Below the pieces are notes generated by a model. It saw only the letters and a program-made list of their open reading frames with translations. It did not search any database and was not told where the DNA came from. From JASHPR01 sp963815375 (lineage in GTDB: Bacteria; Actinomycetota; Actinomycetes; Streptosporangiales; Streptosporangiaceae), in assembly GCA_963815375.1 (NCBI GenBank), contig CAWFGX010000012.1, positions 310,001 through 374,000 of the forward strand: DNA of 64,000 nt. Direction: 5' to 3'. The position numbers and the translations under genes were made by a program. Positions 26,875-35,351 of the stretch are shown here, one piece after another (position 1 is the stretch's first letter; each line of letters begins with the position of its first letter).

Positions 26875-27998
26875 CTTTCCTCCTCAAGTTTCCCGACCTC
26901 AGTGGCCTTGACCAGCTGTGGCGCTGGGCCGTTATTGTCGTAAACCGTCCACTCGCTGAACCGAGACTTGACCTGCTCGAACGTGCGGCGGTTGACGCTG
27001 CCCCAGTCTTCGTCAGCCTGGGCTTTGATTACCTCAGGTGGCACGTACCTCCCCCCGTACCCGATGCCTGCCCGGTATTGCTCATGCCCGCGCCGATGCC
27101 TAGCATCGGCGCGCTTTACCGCCTCATCGATTGTGATATCTACGAAGATGCCCTTGGTGGAGTACCCCTTCGCATCCAGGGCGTCGAGCCGCGACAGCAC
27201 GCTGTCTGGGCTGCTCATCGTGATGTCCCAGATGATGTTCTTCCCGTCAGCCATCGCCCGTCGAGCGAGCATTTTGGCGACGTACGAGGACTCCTCATGC
27301 ACCAGGTCGGATGCCTCCATCGGTGACAGACCGTCAAGCTGCGGTATCAGCCCGCCTTTTGCCATCTCTTCTTTGATGTCGTCCGGGTTAATAGTCAGGT
27401 ATTTCGACCGGTCAACGTTGGCGTATCCGTCTAGCACGGTCGACTTGCCCGCGCCGCCGAGGCCACCTGCCATGATCGCTTGACGTTCGCACGGAACGCT
27501 AGCCGCAGCCTTGTAGAGATCGTTGACGACAGCGTCGTGGGCGTCTTGGCGATCCTGCGACCAGATCCCTTTGTCGTCCAGATGCTGCTTGTCTGTCGCG
27601 AGCTCCGTTTGGCGCCCCCAGTCAAGCCACTCCCGGATCGTCTGGACGCGCTCCCCGTGCTCGGCGTCGGTCAGCGGCGGTTTGTCCGAGTCCTGTGCGG
27701 GACTGGCCTCTGACGATTCGCCGGGGCTATGCGCGTCCTCAGCGTGGCTGGCGTCGGAGGAATCACGATGGCCGACTGTGTGGTCGGTACTGGTGACTTT
27801 GGGGGCCTCGTTGTGCTGGGCTGCATGTTTTGCTGGCTCGGGACTGCGTTCGGCGCTGTCGTCGGCAGCGGGCGACGAAGGGTGACCGACGGGCAGGCGC
27901 TCTAGCCGCTGCCGGAGCACCTCGCGGTCGCCAGTCGCTGGTAACGCCTGGCGTTCAGCCGCCCCATCGGAGGGCGAAGGCAGGTCGGTCCGCGCCAC
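26871..27998 (-). CDS. Zeta-toxin-family kinase, module 1
   Basis: Classical zeta toxins phosphorylate UDP-activated amino sugars and block wall synthesis. This 375-residue protein has a conserved N-terminal block (ARTDLPSPSDGAAERQAL, then RLERLPVGHPSSP), a disordered Ser/Asp/Glu/His-rich linker (about 45-110) and the kinase domain. The P-loop is GGLGGAGKSTVL (about 178-189), followed by LTINPDDIKEEMA with the candidate catalytic aspartate, LVHEESSYVAKML, IIWDITMSS, and the basic substrate motif ARHRRGHEQYRAGIGYGGRY. The GTG at 27998 is preceded by GAAGGGACGAT, conserved in all three modules, so longer frames are rejected. The partner gene overlaps the stop. Confidence 0.88.
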   Translation of the reverse strand: MARTDLPSPSDGAAERQALPATGDREVLRQRLERLPVGHPSSPAADDSAERSPEPAKHAAQHNEAPKVTSTDHTVGHRDSSDASHAEDAHSPGESSEASPAQDSDKPPLTDAEHGERVQTIREWLDWGRQTELATDKQHLDDKGIWSQDRQDAHDAVVNDLYKAAASVPCERQAIMAGGLGGAGKSTVLDGYANVDRSKYLTINPDDIKEEMAKGGLIPQLDGLSPMEASDLVHEESSYVAKMLARRAMADGKNIIWDITMSSPDSVLSRLDALDAKGYSTKGIFVDITIDEAVKRADARHRRGHEQYRAGIGYGGRYVPPEVIKAQADEDWGSVNRRTFEQVKSRFSEWTVYDNNGPAPQLVKATEVGKLEEER

Positions 27999-28068
27999 GA
28001 TCGTCCCTTCGCTGTCGTGAGGCTTACTCACCACTGCGGCGCCGCTGACCCGTGCCGCGTGGGTGATC

Positions 28069-28097
28069 AGGTTAGGAGAGGCCTGCCACAGCGACAA
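28069..28097 (-). promoter_or_regulatory. Promoter of zeta module 1
   Basis: On the minus strand TTGTCG (28097-28092), a 17-bp spacer, and TAACCT (28074-28069) followed by GATCAC. The same arrangement recurs before modules 2 and 3, including the TGATCA just after the -10. The start codon is about 70 nt downstream. Confidence 0.65.
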
Positions 28098-28140
28098 CAC
28101 AGGGCACTGTGACAGGGTCTAGAGTCAGCATTGGCCCAGG

Positions 28141-28458
28141 TCAGGGTGCGTCCTCGCCATCCTTCTCAGCCAGCCGCCGGTCCTCTTCACGTTTCGACTC
28201 AGCAACGGCATCGGAGAGAACTCGATACTCATCGCGGGACAGGTCACCGCGGTGGAATGCAGCTGAGACGTCGTCGAAAGAACCGGGTATGTACGGCTCC
28301 GGGTCCTCTATCGACCTGGCGGCCATCTCCAGGTAGCTAGCTGGTGGCTCTCGTCGGCGGCGAGGCCACTTTCGCTCGCGGAACCGCTGGGCGACTTCAT
28401 CCAAGGTCATAGTTCCAGCCCGCAGTTCCTTGATCAAATCAGAGACTTCGTTGGTCAT
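28141..28458 (-). CDS. Small partner protein of zeta module 2
   Basis: A 105-residue homologue of the partner proteins in modules 1 and 3: EVSDLIKELRAGTMTLDE, VAQRFRERKWP, SYLEMAARSIEDPEPYIPG and SFDDVSAAFHRGDLSRDEY. The charged tail (EEDRRLAEKDGED) matches that of module 3. It overlaps the kinase stop by 4 nt (ATGA), with GAAGAGGACAAGG serving as an internal RBS. Role inferred as regulator or antitoxin of the kinase, from linkage and from the fused copy at 38 kb. Confidence 0.87.
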   Translation of the reverse strand: MTNEVSDLIKELRAGTMTLDEVAQRFRERKWPRRRREPPASYLEMAARSIEDPEPYIPGSFDDVSAAFHRGDLSRDEYRVLSDAVAESKREEDRRLAEKDGEDAP

Positions 28459-29543
28459 CCCTTGTCCTCTTCTCTGGGACCAGAGTCGGCGAGCAACGGA
28501 GCCCGGCCGTCAACTGAGTTGTCGTAGCACGCCCAGGCATCGAGTTGCGGTTTGACTTCCTCAAATGTTCTCCGGTTGCGGCTGCCCCAGTCTGGGTCCG
28601 CCTGGGCGGCCACGATTTCTGGAGCAATGCACCGCCCACCCAAACCCTGGCCAGCGCGGTATCTGTCGTGGTCCTCGCGGTGTCGACCGTCAGCCCGCCG
28701 GATGCTGACCTCGGGTGGTATGTCGACGAAGATGGCCTCGACGCGCGAGTAGTCGAAGCTCCGTAGATCATTGATTCGTCGCTCAGTCGACTCGCGCGAT
28801 GACATCGTGACGTCCCAGATGACGTTCTTTCCGTCTGGCATCGCTCGCAAGGCGAGCTGTTTAGCTATGTACGACGACTCTTCATGAACCAATTCCGAGG
28901 CTTCCATTGGGGTGAGGCCAGCAACTTCGGGGATCATGCCGCGTTTTGCCAGCTCAATCTTGATGTCATCTGGATTGATCGTCAGGTATTGGGAGCGGTC
29001 GACTTCTGCATGATGCTCGAGGACCGTGGTCTTGCCGGCTCCTGGCAACCCGCCCGCGAGGATCGCCCGGTGCTCGCAGGGCACTTCGCGAGCTGCCCCG
29101 TAGATGTCGGCGATGATCGCATCGTGCATCACGGTACGTTCTTCGGTCCACTGCTCATGGTCTGCATCAGTGGTGTGCTGCAGCTCTGTCGACAGGCCGT
29201 CGGCACGGGCCTTGTCAAGGAGCGGCCTGACTTCAGCCACGTGTTCGGCGTGCTCGGTGTCGGTCAGCGGTCGTCTGTCGGCGTCTTCCGCCGGACCGTT
29301 GTCGGAGGAATTGCGCTGGCCGACTAGGTTCTCGGCCTGCCTTGGGATCGGGGAATCGCGATGGCCGTCCGCGCGATCGGCCGACTGGGGACTGCGCTCG
29401 GTGCTGTCAGCGGTGGGTGACGAGGGGTGACCCACGGGCAGGCGTTCTAGGCGTTGCCGGAGGACCTCTCGGTCGCCGGTCGGCTGTAACGCTTGGCGTT
29501 CCGCTGCGCCGTCGTAGGCTGAGGGCAGGTCCGTGCGCGCCAC
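28455..29543 (-). CDS. Zeta-toxin-family kinase, module 2
   Basis: A 362-residue protein with the same architecture as module 1: N-terminal ARTDLPSAYDGAAERQAL plus RLERLPVGHPSSP, an acidic linker, then the kinase domain. The P-loop is GGLPGAGKTTVL (about 164-175), followed by LTINPDDIKIELAKRG, LTPMEASELVHEESSYIAK, IWDVTMSSRESTERR and RHREDHDRYRAGQGLGGR. The GTG start at 29543 follows GAAGGGACGAAC. The kinase domain is closer to module 3 than to module 1. No classical epsilon antitoxin lies upstream, which is where it would sit in epsilon-zeta operons. Confidence 0.88.
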   Translation of the reverse strand: MARTDLPSAYDGAAERQALQPTGDREVLRQRLERLPVGHPSSPTADSTERSPQSADRADGHRDSPIPRQAENLVGQRNSSDNGPAEDADRRPLTDTEHAEHVAEVRPLLDKARADGLSTELQHTTDADHEQWTEERTVMHDAIIADIYGAAREVPCEHRAILAGGLPGAGKTTVLEHHAEVDRSQYLTINPDDIKIELAKRGMIPEVAGLTPMEASELVHEESSYIAKQLALRAMPDGKNVIWDVTMSSRESTERRINDLRSFDYSRVEAIFVDIPPEVSIRRADGRHREDHDRYRAGQGLGGRCIAPEIVAAQADPDWGSRNRRTFEEVKPQLDAWACYDNSVDGRAPLLADSGPREEDKG

Positions 29544-29607
29544 GTTCGTCCCTTCGCTGTGACCCCGGTCATCTCTACCGCGCCGCGACCACAGACGCGC
29601 GGTGATC

Positions 29608-29637
29608 ATGTTACGGACGGGCAGGCCCCAGCTACAA
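29608..29637 (-). promoter_or_regulatory. Promoter of zeta module 2
   Basis: TTGTAG (29637-29632), an 18-bp spacer, and TAACAT (29613-29608) followed by GATCAC on the minus strand, matching modules 1 and 3. Confidence 0.6.
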
Positions 29638-29720
29638 CATCAGGACCGATAGCCAAGTGTTCGGGGTTGGCTGTCCCCTCTCGGGGTCGATGCCGCAGTC
29701 CGTCGGGACTTGCCAGGGTG

Positions 29721-30089
29721 TTACCTGGGGAGGTGATCAAGAATCGTCTGCATATTGGTTATTGCTGCGGCCAGCGTCGACGCACCTGCGACGCTGGCTT
29801 GGATGCCTTTGAGCAAGGTGCGCACAAAGCGCCACCTGGGCGACGGCCCCTCCGTCTCGCGAATCGCCACCTGAACAGACTCACGGACGTCAGCGGCATC
29901 TGGGACATCGCCCGCGTGATGGGCGAGAAGCTCCGTGAACTCCTTGAGCAGCATGGCTAGTTGTTGCTGCGTTGCTGAAAGAGATGGCCCCACCGAGGCC
30001 GAACTGTGATGCCCAACAACGATTCCTATGCCCTGGACATTGCCCGTGCTGATGCCATGTTCTGAACTTCTGTCCGGGCTCTCGCTCAT
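29721..30089 (-). CDS. Small helical protein with N-terminal Gly/Val signalling-type motif
   Basis: A 122-residue protein. Residues 16-33 read GNVQGIGIVVGHHSSASV, and the adjacent upstream protein ends with the related GNVIGAGIVIGNKSSVSV (12 of 18 identical). The rest is helical: QQQLAMLLKEFTELLAHHAG, ADVRESVQVAIRE, and a hydrophobic, Ala/Gly-rich last helix (GIQASVAGASTLAAAITN) that could insert into a membrane. A short terminal beta-prone motif shared by two operon partners is the layout of bacterial amyloid (BASS/RHIM-like) signalling pairs, in which a helical Bell-type domain is the effector. That reading is inference. The start overlaps the upstream stop by 4 nt (ATGA). Confidence 0.7.
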   Translation of the reverse strand: MSESPDRSSEHGISTGNVQGIGIVVGHHSSASVGPSLSATQQQLAMLLKEFTELLAHHAGDVPDAADVRESVQVAIRETEGPSPRWRFVRTLLKGIQASVAGASTLAAAITNMQTILDHLPR

Positions 30090-31534
30090 GTTGTCGGCTC
30101 CTGCGGGGCGCTGACACTCACTGATGACTTGTTACCGATCACGATCCCTGCTCCAATAACATTACCGTTGATGTTAATACTTTCATTGATGATCTTGATC
30201 TGATCATTGAACTGCCCAAGGGCAACTCCATGCTTACGCAGGAACTCGCTTATGGTGCGACTCAGCGTCTGCTGAGCAAGCAGAACGTACATAGTCTCGT
30301 CCCGGGCCAGGAAATAATGCCTCTTGTCTCTCCCGCACGCATTCTCACGAATACTTTTACGTGCTCCGTAGTCGAAAACAGATCCTCTCGCAATCGCATG
30401 TGCTTGCTGGTCCGCATAGCGTTGGACGGCGCGCGGGCGACGCCAGTTTCTCAGCGTCTGCTGCGGAGAGCCTATGAGAGCAAGTGGCATCTCGTTAAGG
30501 CCCTGTCGCAAAGAATGTCTAATCTGCCGATGACGATAGAGCTCATAGTAGTCATCTATCTGCAAAAATACGCGACGCAGCGGCGGCAGTATTCTGAATG
30601 TCCATTCCACGTAAAGTGAACCATTGGTGTGCACTGCACGCACGAACAGGGTAACGACGAGCTGACCCTGCCAGCCTGTTATCTCTACGCACACGTACGT
30701 CCGCGCCTCGGGCGTGGGGTGCTGAGCAGCCTCCCTAAGCAGTTCCGGATCTACGGTCGACGGCGGTGGGCGCAGGGGAGTGGGTAGAAGATTTTTGTTG
30801 TTCTGGATATGCAGCCCATTGACAAAAATTCTCTCATAAACTTTTACGTTGTCCAGGTTCTTACCCAGGCCAGTCTTTTCACCAAAGGATTCCACCAGCG
30901 CAGAGTGCAGGTCATGACTAGAGAAGGGTTCAGGGTCTTGAGCAGTGCCATCCTCGCCCTCCTCCCCCCGGCTAACGTCGAGTAGGAGCCGCCTAAGGTA
31001 CAAAGCCTTTCCGCTCCCGATGAACGCAGAATGGCCGCTGAAGACGACAACGTTGCCGTCCGCGCGCCTGGCTACCTCTTCGAGTCGCTGGCGATCAGCT
31101 TGGCGTGGCGGCTCCGGAGCATCGTCGGGATCGAACCGGTCGCGAAGCATCTTGAGCACGACTGTATTATGAATACGCTTCCAGAATTCCCAGGAAACAA
31201 GCAGCCAAGCCACCATAATAAGCAGCGGAGCTAAGATCGCTAACGGCAGCCACAAGAAAGTCAAGGCCAGGATTAGCAGTATCGCAAGGAGGATTCCGGT
31301 GAGAGCATAGTCTCGGCGAGCACGAATGCGTAGGGCCTTGATAGCCCACTTGGCGACGACTGGGACGTCGACACCGAACGTAGGGGCAAGTGCCCTGAAA
31401 CGCTCGTTCATCACGTCATTGACGACAGTCTCCGCATAGTGAATGTCGACCTGGGTCGCGGCAGCGAGATAACGAGTGGCCTCCCTATAAGGGCTCTCTC
31501 TGGGATGGCCCAGCGTATTATCCACCGCGCCCAT
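30086..31534 (-). CDS. Two-TM conflict-type protein with C-terminal Gly/Val motif
   Basis: A 482-residue protein. A helical N-terminus precedes two hydrophobic segments (about residues 77-116) and then a soluble domain with NVVVFSGHSAFIGSGKALYL (about 161-180), a VVVxSGxxPFVGxG-type strand I have seen only in uncharacterised actinobacterial membrane proteins. Further blocks are TYVCVEITGWQGQLVVTLFV and YYELYRHRQIRHSLRQGL. The last 25 residues carry NGNVIGAGIVIGNKSSVSV, repeated in the partner protein. Base composition is clearly lower in GC than its neighbours, suggesting recent acquisition. Probably a sensor or platform whose tail recruits the partner by homotypic interaction (inference). 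Confidence 0.75.
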   Translation of the reverse strand: MGAVDNTLGHPRESPYREATRYLAAATQVDIHYAETVVNDVMNERFRALAPTFGVDVPVVAKWAIKALRIRARRDYALTGILLAILLILALTFLWLPLAILAPLLIMVAWLLVSWEFWKRIHNTVVLKMLRDRFDPDDAPEPPRQADRQRLEEVARRADGNVVVFSGHSAFIGSGKALYLRRLLLDVSRGEEGEDGTAQDPEPFSSHDLHSALVESFGEKTGLGKNLDNVKVYERIFVNGLHIQNNKNLLPTPLRPPPSTVDPELLREAAQHPTPEARTYVCVEITGWQGQLVVTLFVRAVHTNGSLYVEWTFRILPPLRRVFLQIDDYYELYRHRQIRHSLRQGLNEMPLALIGSPQQTLRNWRRPRAVQRYADQQAHAIARGSVFDYGARKSIRENACGRDKRHYFLARDETMYVLLAQQTLSRTISEFLRKHGVALGQFNDQIKIINESININGNVIGAGIVIGNKSSVSVSAPQEPTT

Positions 31535-32076
31535 ACCTCTCGCAACGAAATATGGAAGACGCTCTGAGTTCGAGACTCGTTACTTCCCATTTAACACGCA
31601 ACGCCATGCCTTGCAAGAGGGTCATATGGACGACCAGCGCCCGGCGGGAGCCAGCGCTGCTGGCTCAGGCCATGACTGGGAGCCCGGCAAGCCTTGGGCG
31701 CCGCCCAGGTAAACATCTGCCGGTTTGCGAGCCAGCATACGCAGCAGATGATCACATAATCTGGCCGGTTGCCTGCCATCCGGCAATGACCTCGTGCGTA
31801 CTTGCTGAACTTGACCAGGTCGACAGGGTCCGGTGGCGCATCCAGCATTACCATCGTGGCGGTGGCCAGCCTGTGCACCTCACACCGGCGTAGAACGTTG
31901 CGAATATCAGGCGGGCCGACTTCGACCCGGGCGTGGTGCAGTCGCATCGTTGGCGCCGCGAGGTAGGTGACGCGAGCCAGGCACACCGATCACTGCCCGG
32001 AGCGGTCTCGGACGCAAGGACTGATCCAGGGTGCTATGGGCCTGGGCAGAACAAACAAACCAACCACTGTCGTGGG
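31535..32076. other. Intergenic region without a supported gene
   Basis: About 540 bp between the 482-residue membrane protein gene and zeta module 3. A 131-codon minus-strand frame (31591-31986) exists but has no RBS, odd cysteine-rich composition and no recognisable motif. The left end must contain the promoter of the minus-strand membrane protein operon. Confidence 0.5.
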
Positions 32077-32394
32077 TCAGGCACCATCGACGCTGTCGTC
32101 CTCAGCCAGCCGTCGGTCCTCGGCGCGCTTCGACTCGGCCATGGCCTGGGCGAGGGTGTCGTACTCGTCATCGGACAGTTCGCCGCGGTGGTACGCAGCA
32201 GTGACGTCGTCGAACGAATTGGGATCGTACGGCTCGGGATCTTCCATGCTTCTGGCGGCCATCTCCAGATAGCTGGTCGGCGCTGGCCGGTTGCGGCGCG
32301 GCCACTTTCGCTCGCGGAACCGCTGGGCGACCTCATCCAGGGTCATTGTGCCGGCCCGCAGCTCCTTGATCAGGTCGGCGACCTCGCTGGTCAT
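32077..32394 (-). CDS. Small partner protein of zeta module 3
   Basis: A 105-residue homologue of the partners in modules 1 and 2, closest to module 2: EVADLIKELRAGTMTLDE, VAQRFRERKWP, SYLEMAARSMEDPEPYDP, FDDVTAAYHRGELSDDEY and a charged RAEDRRLAEDD tail. The ATG at 32394 overlaps the kinase stop (ATGA), so the upstream frame to 32463 is rejected. Presumed to act with the kinase. Confidence 0.87.
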   Translation of the reverse strand: MTSEVADLIKELRAGTMTLDEVAQRFRERKWPRRNRPAPTSYLEMAARSMEDPEPYDPNSFDDVTAAYHRGELSDDEYDTLAQAMAESKRAEDRRLAEDDSVDGA

Positions 32395-33434
32395 CGTTTC
32401 TCCTCTTCTGTGCCGCTGGAGTCGGCAAGTTGCGCGGCCCGGCCGTCTACCGAGTTGTCCCACCGCTCCCAGGTATCGAGTTGTGGCTTGACTCGCTCGA
32501 AGGTCTTCCGGTTGCAGCTGCCCCAGTCTGGGTCCTGCTGCGAGCTAATGATTTCGGGCGCGACGTACCGGCCGCCCAGACCCTGCCCGGCGCGGTACTT
32601 GTCGTGGTCCTCGCGGTGCCGGCCCTCAGTCCGCCGGATGCTGGTCTCAATTGGTATATCGACGAAGATTGCTTCAACCCGTTCGTAACCGAAACCCCGC
32701 AGATCGTTGATCCGCTTCTCGGTCGATTTCTCCGACGACATCGTGATGTCCCAGATCACGTTCTTCCCGTCTGGCATCGCACGCAGCGCCAGTTGCTTAG
32801 CAATGTGCGACGACTCCTCGTGCACAAGCTCGGATGCTTCCATCGGGCTCAGCCCGGCGACCTCCGGAATCATCCCGCGCTCGGCCATCTGTTCCTTGAC
32901 GTCATCGGGGTTGATCGTCAGGTATTGCGAGCGATCGACTCTGGGGTGATGCTCCAGCACCGTTGTCTTGCCCGCTCCTGGCAGCCCGCCCGCCAGGATC
33001 GCCCGACGTTCGCATGGCACATCATGGGCCGCCTCGTAGATGTCGGTGATGATCGCGTCGTGAAGGACCCGCCGTTCGCGAGCCCACGTCTCCTTGTCAG
33101 GGTCGGTAACGTACCGAGAATCTGTGGCCAGCCCCTCGACACCTGCCTTGCCGAGCAAGTCCCTGACCTTGGCGACGTGGTCTGCATTCTCAATATCAGT
33201 AAGCGGCTGCTTGTCCGTACCATCTGCAGCGTCGTCCAGATTCCTCTGGTAGTCGTCACCCGACTCGGGCGTCTCCGCTGTCCTGTGTCCGTCGTGATCC
33301 TGGATCGAGGACGCAGGATGCTCGGGTGGCAGTCGTTCCAATCCTCGTCGGAGGACTTCTCGGTCGCCGGTCGGCTGTAACGCTTGGCGTTCTGCTGCGC
33401 CGTCGTAGGCTGAGGGCAGGTCCGTGCGCGCCAC
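32391..33434 (-). CDS. Zeta-toxin-family kinase, module 3
   Basis: A 347-residue kinase with the conserved N-terminal ARTDLPSAYDGAAERQAL block, here followed by a variant RLERLPPEHPASS motif, a short acidic linker, and the kinase domain: P-loop GGLPGAGKTTVL near residue 148, LTINPDDVKEQMAERG, LVHEESSHIAKQLALRA, IWDITMSSEKSTEKR and RHREDHDKYRAGQGLGGR. The GTG at 33434 follows GAAGGGACGAAC, the leader conserved in all three modules. It is separated from module 2 by the motif-pair operon, suggesting tandem duplication followed by insertion. Confidence 0.88.
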   Translation of the reverse strand: MARTDLPSAYDGAAERQALQPTGDREVLRRGLERLPPEHPASSIQDHDGHRTAETPESGDDYQRNLDDAADGTDKQPLTDIENADHVAKVRDLLGKAGVEGLATDSRYVTDPDKETWARERRVLHDAIITDIYEAAHDVPCERRAILAGGLPGAGKTTVLEHHPRVDRSQYLTINPDDVKEQMAERGMIPEVAGLSPMEASELVHEESSHIAKQLALRAMPDGKNVIWDITMSSEKSTEKRINDLRGFGYERVEAIFVDIPIETSIRRTEGRHREDHDKYRAGQGLGGRYVAPEIISSQQDPDWGSCNRKTFERVKPQLDTWERWDNSVDGRAAQLADSSGTEEEKR

Positions 33435-33499
33435 GTTCGTCCCTTCGCTGCCGTGAACTTCGGTCACACTCGCGCCGCCGCCCCCGCCGCGCGATGATC

Positions 33500-33528
33500 A
33501 GGTTAGAAGCAGGCCGCTATGGCGGCAA
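33500..33528 (-). promoter_or_regulatory. Promoter of zeta module 3
   Basis: TTGCCG (33528-33523), a 17-bp spacer, and TAACCT (33505-33500) followed by GATCAT on the minus strand. It matches the promoters of modules 1 and 2. Confidence 0.62.
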
Positions 33529-33692
33529 CACCAGAGCAGCCGACCGAGATCGCACGATTCAGTAGGGCCTGACACGACGAGGATGAGCTCAGCGGTCCAC
33601 GCACCTGCTCCACATCCGGAAGTTAAGGGTCCAGACCACCCTTACTGAACCTATGCTCCAGGCGAGGGCGCGGCAGAGAGCGATGAGGCCCC

Positions 33693-35351
33693 ATGAAGAT
33701 CCTGCATACCAGCGACTGGCATGTCGGCAAGGTGCTCAAGGGCTGGGACCGGTACGACGAACATGCTGCGGTGCTCGCGGATATCGTGCGGGTCGCTCGG
33801 GTCGAGGACGTGGACCTGATACTTGTGGCCGGGGATCTGTTCGACAGCGCCGCGCCGAGCCCGAAGGCGCAGGGCCTGGTCATGCGCACGCTGCTGGCGC
33901 TGGGCGCAGACGGGCGCCAGGTGGTCGCGATCGCCGGCGACCACGACAGCCCCGGCCTGCTCGAGGGTGTGTACCGGGTGGCGCTCGGCCAGGCTGGCGT
34001 GCAGGTGATCGGCACGCCGAAACGTCCGAGGCGGGGCGGCTTGGTCACATTGCGCGTCCGCAGCGGCGAGACGGTCAACGTCGCGGCGATGCCGTTCCTG
34101 TCCCACCGGAACGCCGCCCGCGCCGCCGAGGCGCTGCCGCCGGAACTCGCTGGGCATGCCGTGGACTACCCGAGCCAGATCGCGGGGATGCTGCGGATAC
34201 TCACACAGGGTTTCGCCCCGGACGCCGTCAACGTGGTCATGACGCACGCCACCCTCGCTGGCGGCCGCCGCGGCGGCGAGCGCGATGCGCAGACAAGTCG
34301 GGGCTACGAGCTGCCGCCGGCCATGTTCCCGCCATCCGCGCAGTACGCCGCGCTGGGCCACCTGCACGAGCAGCAGGAGATCTCCGGCCCGTGCCCGATC
34401 TTCTATTCCGGCTCGCCTATGGCCGTCGACTTCGGAGATATTCAGAACGTTTCCTCGGTCCTCGTCATCAGCGCAGAACCCGGGAAACCGGCAAACACAA
34501 CGGCGGTCACCGTCACCGGCGCCCGTTCGGTCCAGACGCTGCATGGAACCCTCGACGAGGTGATCGCCGCGGGTGAGCGGACCGGCGACGCCTACCTGCG
34601 AGTCCTGCTCGCCGAGCCGAGCCGGCCTGGCCTCGGCGATCTAGTCCGCGACAAGCTCCCGAACGCGCTGGAGGTCGTGCTCGACGGGGCGCCCCAACCC
34701 CGTTCCCAGGCCAGTAGCACACGGCGGGTAAGCCGGATCGGCCGCAATCCTCTCGAGGTGTTCGGGGACTACCTAGCCGAGCAGAACATTGTCGACCCGC
34801 GGCTGAATGAGATGTTCGCCGCGCTCTTCGAGGAAGTGGCAGCGGGACCCGGTGAGAAGGCCGAGAGCGCCGCCGAATTCCCCGGCGAGGTGACCGAGGC
34901 GGCGGGCGGGGAAAGCACGGATGCCGGACTCCCCGACGAGGCCAGCGACGAGTCGAGCGGGACTACGGCCGAAGCAGAGTCCGCCGAACAGGTGACCGGG
35001 GAGGCCAGCGACAACCCGGAGCTTCCTAGCGATGAAGACGAGGATGACCAGTGGGAGTACCTCGACGCTGCCGGTCCCCCCGCGGCCGATCCGGCGGCAC
35101 CGTCGGCCATCCTGTGGGACGAGACCGTCGCCGACCTGCGCGCACCGGCGGTACCCTCCGAGGACCTGAATACGACCAGCTCCCCCGCCGACCAGCCGAC
35201 CGTGGTGACAGCTATCCCCTTTGCAGGCCCTGGCGCTGCCGACACAGCTCCCAACCCGACTGTGAAGGCGGCCGCCGCCGCATCGGAGGACCCCGATGAT
35301 GGCCCTGCCCCTGTCGGCCCAACCACGGCCGTCATCCCCCGGGAGGCATGA
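33693..35351 (+). CDS. sbcD: DNA repair exonuclease SbcD
   Basis: SbcD is the Mre11-like nuclease subunit of SbcCD, which trims hairpins and blocked DNA ends. The metallophosphoesterase motifs are in order: LHTSDWHVGK (residues 5-13), AGDLFDSA (46-53), GDHDSPG (82-88), MTHATLAGG and ALGHLHEQQ (about 219-227). The catalytic core ends near residue 380. An unusual tail of about 170 residues follows, rich in Glu, Asp, Ser, Ala and Pro and probably disordered, so the protein is longer than the usual 380-420 residues. The stop overlaps the sbcC start (ATGA). Confidence 0.95.
   Translation: MKILHTSDWHVGKVLKGWDRYDEHAAVLADIVRVARVEDVDLILVAGDLFDSAAPSPKAQGLVMRTLLALGADGRQVVAIAGDHDSPGLLEGVYRVALGQAGVQVIGTPKRPRRGGLVTLRVRSGETVNVAAMPFLSHRNAARAAEALPPELAGHAVDYPSQIAGMLRILTQGFAPDAVNVVMTHATLAGGRRGGERDAQTSRGYELPPAMFPPSAQYAALGHLHEQQEISGPCPIFYSGSPMAVDFGDIQNVSSVLVISAEPGKPANTTAVTVTGARSVQTLHGTLDEVIAAGERTGDAYLRVLLAEPSRPGLGDLVRDKLPNALEVVLDGAPQPRSQASSTRRVSRIGRNPLEVFGDYLAEQNIVDPRLNEMFAALFEEVAAGPGEKAESAAEFPGEVTEAAGGESTDAGLPDEASDESSGTTAEAESAEQVTGEASDNPELPSDEDEDDQWEYLDAAGPPAADPAAPSAILWDETVADLRAPAVPSEDLNTTSSPADQPTVVTAIPFAGPGAADTAPNPTVKAAAAASEDPDDGPAPVGPTTAVIPREA

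Noticed and set aside
28000..28100. Upstream extension of zeta kinase 1 to an ATG at 28100
   Set aside because: The extension is not conserved in modules 2 and 3 and reads through the -10 element and the RBS shared by all three.
31591..31986. 131-codon minus-strand ORF between the motif-pair operon and zeta module 3
   Set aside because: No RBS, unusual cysteine-rich composition and no recognisable segment; kept only as intergenic description.
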